Positions 1 to 5,940 of a stretch of 7,919 nt of DNA are shown in pieces (the stretch's first letter is position 1; the number at the start of each line of letters is the position of its first letter). Both the position numbers and the translations under genes were made by a program. The notes under the pieces were generated by a model. It searched no databases. It was not told the origin of the DNA and was given only the letters and a program-made list of their open reading frames with translations. The DNA comes from Candidatus Atribacteria bacterium 1244-E10-H5-B2 (GTDB lineage Bacteria; Atribacterota; JS1; SB-45; 34-128), in NCBI GenBank assembly GCA_003575245.1, contig NMQN01000392.1, forward strand, positions 1-7,919, written 5' to 3'.

Positions 1-239
1 GTAGAAGATACGATTACTGCTATATTAGTTCCAATTAAAACCACCCTTAAAAATTTAGCGGGCTTTTTAATTAAATTAGACACTATTATAGCTTTTTTAT
101 CCCCCCTCTTGGCTAAATATTTGAGATGCAGCTTATTGGCAGAGATAACTGCAGTTTCTGCACCGGAAAAAAAAGCAGCAATAAATATACACATAAATAA
201 TATAAAAGGACTGACTTTAATCCACCATTCTGTTAAAAT
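1..239 (-). CDS. CNNM/CorC-HlyC family membrane protein, second copy, N-terminal 79 residues (runs off left edge)
   Basis: This is the N-terminal part of a second CNNM-type membrane protein, the family of HlyC/CorC-like proteins linked to Mg2+ or other cation transport. Seventy-nine codons are visible. A hydrophobic first helix (about residues 10-24) runs into the family signature AAFFSGAETAV, followed by SANKLHLKYLAKRG and the start of a second helix (VVLIGTNIAVIV). The same landmarks occur in the gene just upstream (SAFFSCTETAL, SLNKLQLKK, ISILIGNMFVN), so the two are tandem paralogues. The start is set at an ATT codon (237-239). It lies 7 bases after a perfect AGGAGG that overlaps the upstream stop, and the frame has no ATG, GTG or TTG nearby. 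The next ATG (192-194) lacks a ribosome site and would cut into the first helix. A sequencing error is the main alternative for the odd start. The CBS and CorC domains would lie outside the window. Confidence 0.85.
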   Translation of the reverse strand, partial: MLTEWWIKVSPFILFMCIFIAAFFSGAETAVISANKLHLKYLAKRGDKKAIIVSNLIKKPAKFLRVVLIGTNIAVIVSS

Positions 240-246
240 TTCCTTA

Positions 247-252
247 CCTCCT
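247..252 (-). promoter_or_regulatory. Ribosome binding site for the second CNNM gene
   Basis: The minus strand reads TAGGAGGTAAGGAAATT. The TAG is the stop of the upstream CNNM gene, AGGAGG is a consensus Shine-Dalgarno sequence, and ATT follows 7 bases later in the only frame that encodes a CNNM protein. This site decides the start. The overlap of stop codon and ribosome site implies translational coupling of the two paralogues. Confidence 0.8.
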
Positions 253-1570
253 ATGCATCTTTACCCGGAATATTACTTTCAGTCTGCGGTAGTTCTTTTA
301 TTATCTTTACTCTTCTAATCCTATTTTTTACCACCTGTTCTATTATCATCTGACAATCCTGATACTTTATCTTTTCACCTTTCTTAGGCACCCTGCCCAA
401 TAGGTCAAAAATAAAACCACCCAGGGTCTCGAAACCATTTTCAGGTATTCCGATGTTTAGAATTTCATTAATCTTATCAATACTTACTATTGCATCAGCA
501 ATGACAATATTATCTCCAATCATTTCAAATAATTTTATTTCTTTATCATATTCATCAATTATCTCGCCTACTACTTCCTCTACCACATCTTCCATGGTAA
601 TCAATCCTGCTGTCCCGCCATATTCATCAATAGCAATGGCAATTTGAATTCTGTCTTTCTGAAAAATATCCAACAGTTCGTCTATTTTTTTATTTTCCGG
701 AACAAAGTAAGTTTTCCTTATTATTTCCTTTAAAGAAAACTTATCCTTTGAAGAATACCATTGCTCGTATGTACCTAAAAGATCCTTGGCATACAATATT
801 CCGATAATATTGTCTATTGTTTCTTCGTATACAGGGAATCTCGAATGCCCCATTTTTTTAATCAATTTTAATATTAAGCCTAATTCAGTATCAGAGGGGA
901 TGCAGGCCATATCTACCCGGGGAATCATTACTTCTTTTACCATAGTATCGCCAAATTCAAATATATTTCTAATCATTTCTTTCTCTTCTTCTTCTATCAC
1001 TCCCTCATCCTTACCCGCATCTATCAGGGTTATTAAATCTTCTTCGGTAATTTCTTTTTTCTCTTTAACTCTTTTTTTACCAAAAAAGTAATACAGAGCA
1101 CTAATTATCACTTTAAAAAGTTTAATTAGAGGGAATAACCCAGTAGAAATTATTTCTATCGGTTTGGCAACTCTTTTAGAAATGGCCTCAGCATTAGCAA
1201 CGGCTAATGATTTAGGGATAATTTCTCCGAAAACAAGTATTGTAAAAATCATTATTCCGCTGGCTATACCTATGCCTATATTTCCCATAAATTTTATTGC
1301 TAAATAAGTAGCCAAAGAGGAAGCCGTAATGTTTACGAACATATTCCCGATTAAAATAGAGATTAATGTTTTTTGGGGGTCATCAAGAAGTCTGATAATT
1401 GATTTTACCCGCCAATTATTCTCTTCTTCTTTTTGCATTTTTTTTAATTGCAGCTTATTAAGTGAGAAGAGAGCGGTCTCCGTGCAGGAAAAAAAGGCAG
1501 ATAATATTATAAAACCTAATAAAGCGATAACTTCACATATCAATATTACTAAATTAAGGGGGTCATCCAA
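251..1570 (-). CDS. CNNM/CBS/CorC-HlyC domain membrane protein (hemolysin C / magnesium efflux-like)
   Basis: This 439-residue protein has the full classical architecture of the family. A CNNM transmembrane domain spans about residues 10-165, with SAFFSCTETAL near 24-34, LIGNMFVN near 73-80 and GEIIPKS at 115-121. A cytoplasmic CBS pair follows at about 215-335, starting at VKEVMIPRVDM and ending at AIDEYGGTAGLITMEDVVEEVVGEI. A C-terminal CorC_HlyC domain lies at about 350-425. Family members are linked to Mg2+/Co2+ transport and resistance (CorB, CorC, MpfA); 'hemolysin' is a historical label. The start is a TTG (1568-1570) with GGTGA 7 bases upstream. The frame is closed by a stop near 1612 and contains no ATG or GTG in between. 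CNNM genes often lie next to ybeY (ybeX in E. coli); here ybeY is 3.9 kb upstream with a transporter operon in between. The substrate cannot be told from sequence. Confidence 0.93.
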   Translation of the reverse strand: MDDPLNLVILICEVIALLGFIILSAFFSCTETALFSLNKLQLKKMQKEEENNWRVKSIIRLLDDPQKTLISILIGNMFVNITASSLATYLAIKFMGNIGIGIASGIMIFTILVFGEIIPKSLAVANAEAISKRVAKPIEIISTGLFPLIKLFKVIISALYYFFGKKRVKEKKEITEEDLITLIDAGKDEGVIEEEEKEMIRNIFEFGDTMVKEVMIPRVDMACIPSDTELGLILKLIKKMGHSRFPVYEETIDNIIGILYAKDLLGTYEQWYSSKDKFSLKEIIRKTYFVPENKKIDELLDIFQKDRIQIAIAIDEYGGTAGLITMEDVVEEVVGEIIDEYDKEIKLFEMIGDNIVIADAIVSIDKINEILNIGIPENGFETLGGFIFDLLGRVPKKGEKIKYQDCQMIIEQVVKNRIRRVKIIKELPQTESNIPGKDA

Positions 1571-1785
1571 AAAATAATCACCGCAACTTTTTAAAAAACC
1601 ATTAAGTATGTTTTAAAATATCGACCATTTTAATTAATTAAATCAAGATTATGTGTCTATTTTTGCTCATTTAGATTTGGAATCTAAATATCAACAATAA
1701 TTGAGTCTTTTAGATTCCAAATCTAACAGTTTTAAGTTACAAAATTACTAAAAATTAAAATTAATACAGATTATTTTTAATTAAA
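1571..1785. other. AT-rich intergenic gap between the TRAP permease and the CNNM gene
   Basis: This 215-base gap has no credible reading frame. Its only clear structure is the paired palindrome at 1671-1726. A TTGATT at 1641-1646 on the minus strand could be a -35 element for the CNNM gene, but the best A/T-rich -10 candidate (TATTTT, 1615-1620) is 20 bases away, too far to call. No hairpin followed by a T-run is present after the permease stop, so the permease transcript may continue into the CNNM genes. Confidence 0.6.
1671..1726. repeat. Perfect 18-bp inverted repeat whose arms are each palindromic
   Basis: The left arm (1671-1688) and right arm (1709-1726) are exact reverse complements over 18 bases with a 20-base loop. 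Each arm is itself a palindrome, TTAGATT-NNN-AATCTAA, with centre TGG in the left copy and CCA in the right. The pair can therefore form one long stem, or act as two identical operator-like half-turn sites about 39 bp apart centre to centre. It lies after the TRAP permease stop and before the CNNM start. Neither strand has a T-run after the stem, which argues against a standard intrinsic terminator. A regulator binding site or a transcript-stabilising stem is possible. Confidence 0.8.
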
Positions 1786-3738
1786 TTAGGCAAATTTAAC
1801 TTTCTTCGATATTCTCATTTTTTGTAAGATTATTACTCCAGCTAACAAGACAATGCCCACACTATCAGTTAATAATCCAGGTGTTAGTAAAGCAAGTGCA
1901 CTAAGTATTAATATAATTCTTTCATATATCTTGGTGGGGTCAAGTAGATATCCACCAGCTGCTGCTCCTAAGGCCAAGACTCCTGCCAAAGCGGTAATTA
2001 TTAATAGCAAGGTATGTACAATTGTACTATCTATAAATAATAATCCGGGATCAAGGGCAAATAGAAAAGGAATCATGAATCCCGCTACTGCTAATCTCAC
2101 AGCAATAAAACCGGTCTTCATGGAATTACCGCCGGAAATTCCTGCTGCGGCAAAAGCAGCTACCGCAACCGGAGGGGTAAGATCAGCGATCACTCCAAAG
2201 TAAAGGATAAATAGATGTGCAGCCAAAGGGTTTACCCCTAAATCAACTAAAGCAGGTGCAGCCATAATAGATAGAATTATATATTTGGCAGTGGTGGGGA
2301 GTCCCATCCCTAATAAAATTGAGGCAATCATGGTGAAGAAAAGGGTCAACATTAGATTTCCCTGACCTAATATCACCAGTCCATTGGCAATTTTTAATCC
2401 TAAACCGGTAAGAGTTACTACCCCCACTACTATCCCTGCACAGGCGCAAGCCGCTGCTACGCCTAAGGCCATCTTTGCTCCATCTTCAAAGGCTTCGCAA
2501 AGTGTTTTAAAATTTAAACGAGTTTCAGATTTCACCATACTTATGACCAGGCTCATTACAATTGCCCAAAAAGCAGAAAATATAGGAGTATATCCTCTTA
2601 CTAGTAGATATACCAAGCCAATTATAGGGGTAATTAAATGACCTTTTGCCCTTAGTACTTTGCCTATTTTAGGTAGTCTTTCTTTAGGCAAGCCCTTTAA
2701 TCCATATTTACAAGCTTCCAGATGGACCATGGTTATAACGGCAATATAATATATTACAGCAGGAATAGCTGCTGCAGCAGCTATTCTAATGTAGGGAATT
2801 CCTAAAAATTCTGCCATTACAAAGGCGGCTGCACCCATTACCGGAGGTAATATCTGCCCACCGGTAGAGGCAGCAGCTTCAACAGCTCCGGCAAAATCTT
2901 TTCGATAACCTACACTCTTCATTAAAGGAATGGTAAAACTACCGGTAGTTACAGTGTTTGCCACTGAGCTTCCATTAATGGAACCCATAAATCCACTGGC
3001 AATAACTGCAACTTTTGCCGGGCCACCGGTGGTATGACCAGCAAGAGCCATAGCAACATCGATAAAAAATTTGCCCATCCCGGTCTTGTTTAATACAGCA
3101 CCAAATAAAACAAAAAGAAAGACAAAAGAGGCAGATACTCCTAAAGGAATGCCGAATATCCCTTCTGTTCCGGAATATAAATGCTCAATTATTCTCTCTA
3201 CAGAGTATCCTCTGTGGGCAAAAAATCCTGGCATTATCTGCCCGAAATAAGAATACAATAAAAATACAGTTACTACTATGGGAAGGGCTGAACCTATCAC
3301 TCTTCGAGTTCCCTCTAAAACTAATATGATAGTCAATGCACCCACCAGTAAATCTAGAGTACTGGGCAAGCCAATACGAATTGCTATTTCTTTAAAAAAT
3401 ACTACCACATATAAACATACCGCTGTAGCCAATATTGCAAAGAATATATCATACAAAGGTATTTTTGTTTTATTTTTTTCGAAACTTTTTTTTGAACCGG
3501 GATAGATAAGAAATAATAAACATAAAGCGAAGGCTAAATGAATTGCCCTCTGTTTCAAACCCAATAGCAGTCCGAAACCCCCGGTATAAAAATGAAAAGC
3601 TGACATAGATATAGCAATAATAGAAATAATTATGGCCACTAATCCTAATGGCCTTCTTATCCTCGATTCTGTATCATATTCTTCCATAAGTTTCTGAACA
3701 TCAATTTCTTTATTTTCATTTTTAACATCTTCAACCAT
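1786..3738 (-). CDS. TRAP transporter fused permease (4TM + 12TM), TAXI type
   Basis: This 650-residue polytopic inner-membrane protein combines the small (DctQ-like) and large (DctM-like) TRAP permease subunits, as is usual for TAXI systems. A charged cytoplasmic N-terminus (1-28) precedes the first hydrophobic segments (about 30-160). The DctM part shows the helical-hairpin motifs: MGSINGSSVANTVTTG (251-266), STGGQILPPVMGAAAFVMAE (291-310), GMGLPTTAKYI (477-487) and DLTPPVAVAAFAAAGISGG (519-537). The last 80 residues are two further hydrophobic stretches typical of fused TRAP proteins. TRAP permeases use an ion gradient, usually Na+, to import the ligand delivered by the binding protein. 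The ATG directly follows the DUF1850 TAA, and its SD (AGGAGG, 3749-3754) lies in the last codons of that gene, so the two are coupled. The gene looks intact. The substrate is unknown; characterised TAXI systems bind organic acids such as glutamate or 2-oxoglutarate. Confidence 0.96.
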   Translation of the reverse strand: MVEDVKNENKEIDVQKLMEEYDTESRIRRPLGLVAIIISIIAISMSAFHFYTGGFGLLLGLKQRAIHLAFALCLLFLIYPGSKKSFEKNKTKIPLYDIFFAILATAVCLYVVVFFKEIAIRIGLPSTLDLLVGALTIILVLEGTRRVIGSALPIVVTVFLLYSYFGQIMPGFFAHRGYSVERIIEHLYSGTEGIFGIPLGVSASFVFLFVLFGAVLNKTGMGKFFIDVAMALAGHTTGGPAKVAVIASGFMGSINGSSVANTVTTGSFTIPLMKSVGYRKDFAGAVEAAASTGGQILPPVMGAAAFVMAEFLGIPYIRIAAAAAIPAVIYYIAVITMVHLEACKYGLKGLPKERLPKIGKVLRAKGHLITPIIGLVYLLVRGYTPIFSAFWAIVMSLVISMVKSETRLNFKTLCEAFEDGAKMALGVAAACACAGIVVGVVTLTGLGLKIANGLVILGQGNLMLTLFFTMIASILLGMGLPTTAKYIILSIMAAPALVDLGVNPLAAHLFILYFGVIADLTPPVAVAAFAAAGISGGNSMKTGFIAVRLAVAGFMIPFLFALDPGLLFIDSTIVHTLLLIITALAGVLALGAAAGGYLLDPTKIYERIILILSALALLTPGLLTDSVGIVLLAGVIILQKMRISKKVKFA

Positions 3739-4248
3739 TTACAAGCTTCCTCCTATAAGATAACTAAATAAATTATTTTTATATATGTCAAGGGTCAATA
3801 ATCTATCTCCTACCAATGAAGATAGGTTAATTTCTTTATCTTTAAAATAAAAAATATTTTCTCTTATGGCCCCAATTCTATAATAAAATGGGGTGGGTAT
3901 AATTCTACGCATATTTATTATTTTAAATTTACCTTCTTCATTTATAAATTTTTCTTGACCGAAAGCAGCATAAGGTAAACCTGCGCCATGGTCAAGAAAA
4001 TCAGTCTCTATCAGTACGATCTGATAGTTATCATCAATAATAAATATCTCCCATACGGGAGTTAGGGCAACAGAGTGAGTATATTTTAAAATAAATTTAT
4101 CCCCGGGCTGGACCTTCTGTTTAAAAATTAATTCTCCACCAGAAAAAGGCCTGAGTTCCAGGGTAAATACCGGAATAAAAAATAATATTGTAATGATAAT
4201 TATGGCAATAAGCAATCCGACCAGGGCAATATATTTATTCTTTAACAT
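3739..4248 (-). CDS. DUF1850 protein, TAXI-TRAP operon accessory
   Basis: This 169-residue protein has one N-terminal hydrophobic segment (about 7-28) that is either a membrane anchor or a signal peptide, followed by a beta-rich domain presumably in the periplasm. Two landmarks of the DUF1850 family are present: YTHSVALTPVWE (56-67) and DHGAGLP (86-92). The family is recurrently encoded with TAXI-type TRAP transporters, and here it lies between the binding protein and the permease. An accessory role in uptake is an inference from context; no biochemical function is known to me. The ATG at 4246-4248 has no strong SD; the nearest purine run (GGA) lies at the base of the stem-loop just upstream. 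Its 3' end supplies the permease ribosome site (ATA GGA GGA encodes I-G-G), and the stop touches the next start. Confidence 0.9.
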   Translation of the reverse strand: MLKNKYIALVGLLIAIIIITILFFIPVFTLELRPFSGGELIFKQKVQPGDKFILKYTHSVALTPVWEIFIIDDNYQIVLIETDFLDHGAGLPYAAFGQEKFINEEGKFKIINMRRIIPTPFYYRIGAIRENIFYFKDKEINLSSLVGDRLLTLDIYKNNLFSYLIGGSL

Positions 4249-4258
4249 ATAAATTGAT

Positions 4259-4301
4259 TCCGGGTACCATATAAAGATATTCTCATTTTATGGTACCCGG
4301 A
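4259..4301 (-). promoter_or_regulatory. GC-rich stem-loop between binding protein and DUF1850/permease genes
   Basis: The arms 4259-4271 and 4289-4301 are perfect reverse complements over 13 bases (core CCGGGTACCATA / TATGGTACCCGG) with a 17-base loop. In the transcript the stem starts 16 bases after the TAXI stop and ends 10 bases before the DUF1850 ATG. No U-run follows, so full termination is unlikely. Stem-loops at this place in binding-protein operons commonly protect the upstream mRNA after processing, keeping binding protein in excess over permease. The only purine-rich candidate for the DUF1850 ribosome site, GGA, sits at the foot of the stem, so the structure may also limit translation of the downstream genes. 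Confidence 0.75.
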
Positions 4302-4317
4302 TTTTACTTTCCTAACT

Positions 4318-5286
4318 TTATTTAATCAAGCCAACTTCTTTGTAATATAATTCAGCACCCGGATGAAGAGGGATACCCATACCATCAAGGGCAGTCTCTA
4401 AAGTTATGTTTCTGCCTTGAAAATGTACTTTTTCTAAAACATCGCGGTTTTCCCATAAAACCTTGGTCATCTTGTAGACTAAGGTAGGTGGTAATTTGGC
4501 ATCACATATCCATAAAGCAGGAGTAGCTACGGTTGGAACAGGTTCGGTTACACTTTTGTATATCCCGGCCGGAACAGTTACTGCTCCATAATAAGGGAAT
4601 TTCTCAACTAATCCTTTGATCTTTTCACTGTCAAGAGGGATGAATTCTATATCCCTTTTGCTTTCTATATTGATTATACTGGAAGAAGGATAACCGGTAG
4701 TAAAAAAGCAAGCATCAATCTGGCCATCGATAAAACGTTGAGCCATTTCGTTATAATCAATATATTCTGGGATGATATCATCAAAGGTAAGACCATGAAA
4801 ACCAAATATTAACTCAGCATCACAAACATTTCCACTATTTGGTGGACCTACGCCTACTTTCTTTCCTCTAAGATCTTCCATAGTTTTTATTCCTGAATTC
4901 TTATTGACAAATATTTGAATGGTTTCAGGGTATATGGAAGCAATACCTCTTAAATTAGTAATGACAGGTTCATTTTCATATATTCCCGTACCGGTATAAC
5001 TCCAATATGTAACATTCGCCTGGGAAAAAGCAGTTTCAATTTGACCTCTACCTATTAGGTTACAGTTTGCTCTCGAGGCATTTCCAGATTGCGCGGTAAC
5101 TATTATTCCATCGAGATTATCAGAAAGCATTTGAGCTAATGCTCCACCTACAGGATAATAGGTTCCACCGGTTCCGCCGGTAGCAATAGCTACAAATTGT
5201 CTTTCAACAGCCATCCCAAAACTAAGCATTCCCATTACTAAACTAATTGCTAATACTAAAATTAAGATTGTCTTACTTTTTAACAT
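4318..5286 (-). CDS. TAXI-family TRAP transporter periplasmic substrate-binding protein
   Basis: This 322-residue exported protein captures the ligand for the fused TRAP permease encoded downstream. Residues 1-26 form a signal peptide (Lys-rich start, hydrophobic core, likely cleavage after GMA). There is no lipobox Cys, so it is probably a free periplasmic protein. TAXI hallmarks are ATGGTGGTYYPVGGALAQ (35-52), SGNASRAN (67-74), SIYPETIQIFV (117-127), DLRGKKVGVGPPNSGN (138-153), DGQIDACFFTTGYP (187-200) and LHPGAELYYKE (307-317). The length is normal for the family. Four cysteines (about 75, 155, 193 and 261) are more than expected in an exported binding protein; whether they pair is unknown. 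The ATG is supported by AGGAGAG 7 bases upstream. It is first in the operon, ahead of DUF1850 and permease, with a stem-loop after its stop. The ligand cannot be read from sequence. Confidence 0.96.
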   Translation of the reverse strand: MLKSKTILILVLAISLVMGMLSFGMAVERQFVAIATGGTGGTYYPVGGALAQMLSDNLDGIIVTAQSGNASRANCNLIGRGQIETAFSQANVTYWSYTGTGIYENEPVITNLRGIASIYPETIQIFVNKNSGIKTMEDLRGKKVGVGPPNSGNVCDAELIFGFHGLTFDDIIPEYIDYNEMAQRFIDGQIDACFFTTGYPSSSIINIESKRDIEFIPLDSEKIKGLVEKFPYYGAVTVPAGIYKSVTEPVPTVATPALWICDAKLPPTLVYKMTKVLWENRDVLEKVHFQGRNITLETALDGMGIPLHPGAELYYKEVGLIK

Positions 5287-5293
5287 TAATAAA

Positions 5294-5300
5294 CTCTCCT
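5294..5300 (-). promoter_or_regulatory. Ribosome binding site of the TAXI binding protein gene
   Basis: AGGAGAG on the minus strand lies 7 bases before the ATG at 5284-5286. It is a strong site and fixes the start, giving a full signal peptide. Confidence 0.85.
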
Positions 5301-5356
5301 TTAATTTTTAAAATTTAATTAATTTACTAAAAGCGAAGATTTTGTAGACCTATACT

Positions 5357-5365
5357 TCACCTCCC
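5357..5365 (-). promoter_or_regulatory. Orphan Shine-Dalgarno-like sequence in the TAXI leader
   Basis: The minus strand reads GGGAGGTGA, complementary to the 16S rRNA 3' end. It is about 70 bases upstream of the TAXI start and serves no recognisable gene. An ATG (AAAAAATGGGAGGTGAAGTATAG) overlaps it and would give only M-G-G-E-V. No ATG, GTG or TTG lies at proper spacing downstream. It could be a ribosome standby or leader-peptide site, or chance. Confidence 0.35.
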
Positions 5366-5416
5366 ATTTTTTAATTCTTTTCGTTCAGCGAATCTATGCC
5401 GAGTATTTTTTCTATA

Positions 5417-5457
5417 TATTTACTTTTTTTTGTTAAAATAACCTGAAAAAGTAAATA
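5417..5457. repeat. AU-rich hairpin after ybeY, possible weak terminator
   Basis: The arms 5417-5428 (TATTTACTTTTT on the plus strand) and 5446-5457 are exact complements over 12 bases. Inside them, after a 3x3 internal loop, is a further 4-bp stem (GTTA/TAAC, 5432-5435 and 5439-5442) with a 3-base loop. In the transcript it begins 24 bases after the ybeY stop. The stem has almost no G or C and no clear U-run after it, so termination would be weak. It may mark the end of the pgpH-ybeY transcript. Confidence 0.5.
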
Positions 5458-5481
5458 AATATAATGACTAATTTTATTATA

Positions 5482-5940
5482 TTAAACATAAGGCTGTAAA
5501 GCAAATATTTTCAATATCTCACTCTCTTTTTCCCGCATAATTTTACAATCTTTATCTTTTTCGTGATCATAACCGGTTAAGTGTAATAAGCCATGAATTA
5601 GTAATACCGTTAATTCTTTTTCAACACTATGATTTAAGCTATCTGACTGCCTTTGGGCAGTCTCTACAGAGATAATTATATCTCCCAAAAGCTTATCACT
5701 CTCTACCTCCGGAGATTTGATAGCTCCTTCCTGTAAGCTAAAAGATAAAACATCAGTTGGTTTATCAATCCCCCGATATTTATTATTCAGCGACCTTATA
5801 AATTTATCATCAGTAAACAAAACACTGATTTCAGTTTCTTCATCAACCTTTAGATTTTGCAGAACCTTTTTGATTATTCTTTCTATTTTTTGTTGATTTA
5901 CCCTTTTTATTTTTTGTTGATTTTTTATTAGAATTTGCAT
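5482..5940 (-). CDS. ybeY: YbeY, endoribonuclease for 16S rRNA maturation
   Basis: YbeY is a zinc-dependent single-strand endoribonuclease needed for 16S rRNA 3' end maturation and ribosome quality control in the cytoplasm. The protein is 152 residues, the normal length. The zinc signature is complete: HGLLHLTGYDH with His116, His120 and His126. The conserved block YRGIDKPTDVLSFSL (55-69) and LLGDIIIS (84-91) are also present. The start MQILIKNQQ fits the usual YbeY N-terminus, so the 98-base overlap with the end of the upstream pgpH-type gene appears genuine. No strong SD precedes the ATG (AAGAAGAGAAAAAAAAGAATG), suggesting translation is coupled to the upstream gene. Residues 7-21 contain a tandem NQQKI duplication from a 24-base DNA repeat. 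Pairing with a PgpH gene is typical of phoH-yqfF-ybeY clusters. Confidence 0.97.
   Translation of the reverse strand: MQILIKNQQKIKRVNQQKIERIIKKVLQNLKVDEETEISVLFTDDKFIRSLNNKYRGIDKPTDVLSFSLQEGAIKSPEVESDKLLGDIIISVETAQRQSDSLNHSVEKELTVLLIHGLLHLTGYDHEKDKDCKIMREKESEILKIFALQPYV

Larger units (their letters stand above)
5287..5481. other. Intergenic gap upstream of the TAXI-TRAP operon
   Basis: This 195-base AT-rich gap separates ybeY from the transporter operon and probably carries the operon promoter and leader. It holds an AU-rich inverted repeat (5417-5457) just after ybeY and an orphan SD-like sequence (5357-5365). No tRNA, riboswitch or coding frame longer than a few codons is apparent. A TTAACA at 5431-5436 resembles a -35 element, but it lies in the loop of the inverted repeat and lacks a good -10 at normal spacing. 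Confidence 0.55.

Noticed and set aside
109..318. Plus-strand reading frames (for example 109-318, 786-1091, 1853-2203)
   Set aside because: They lie opposite well-supported minus-strand genes, have low-complexity translations and no family motifs or ribosome sites.
1632..1643. AATTAATTAAAT shared with the TAXI leader (near 5311) as a possible cassette-end repeat
   Set aside because: It is a 12-base low-complexity A/T string, common by chance at this composition, and not located at plausible cassette boundaries.
1671..1726. Standard intrinsic terminator for the TRAP operon
   Set aside because: The stem is strong, but neither strand has a T-run right after it and the GC content is low; called a repeat or possible operator pair instead.
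2243..2449. Minus-strand 68-codon frame inside the TRAP permease gene
   Set aside because: It is out of frame with the permease, which is conserved throughout this region; no ribosome site or known motif.
5411..5436. Promoter TTAACA ... TATAGA/TAGAAA for the TAXI operon
   Set aside because: The -10 match is only 4 of 6, spacing is 14 or 16, and the -35-like box lies in the loop of the AU-rich hairpin. Such matches are expected by chance in AT-rich DNA.
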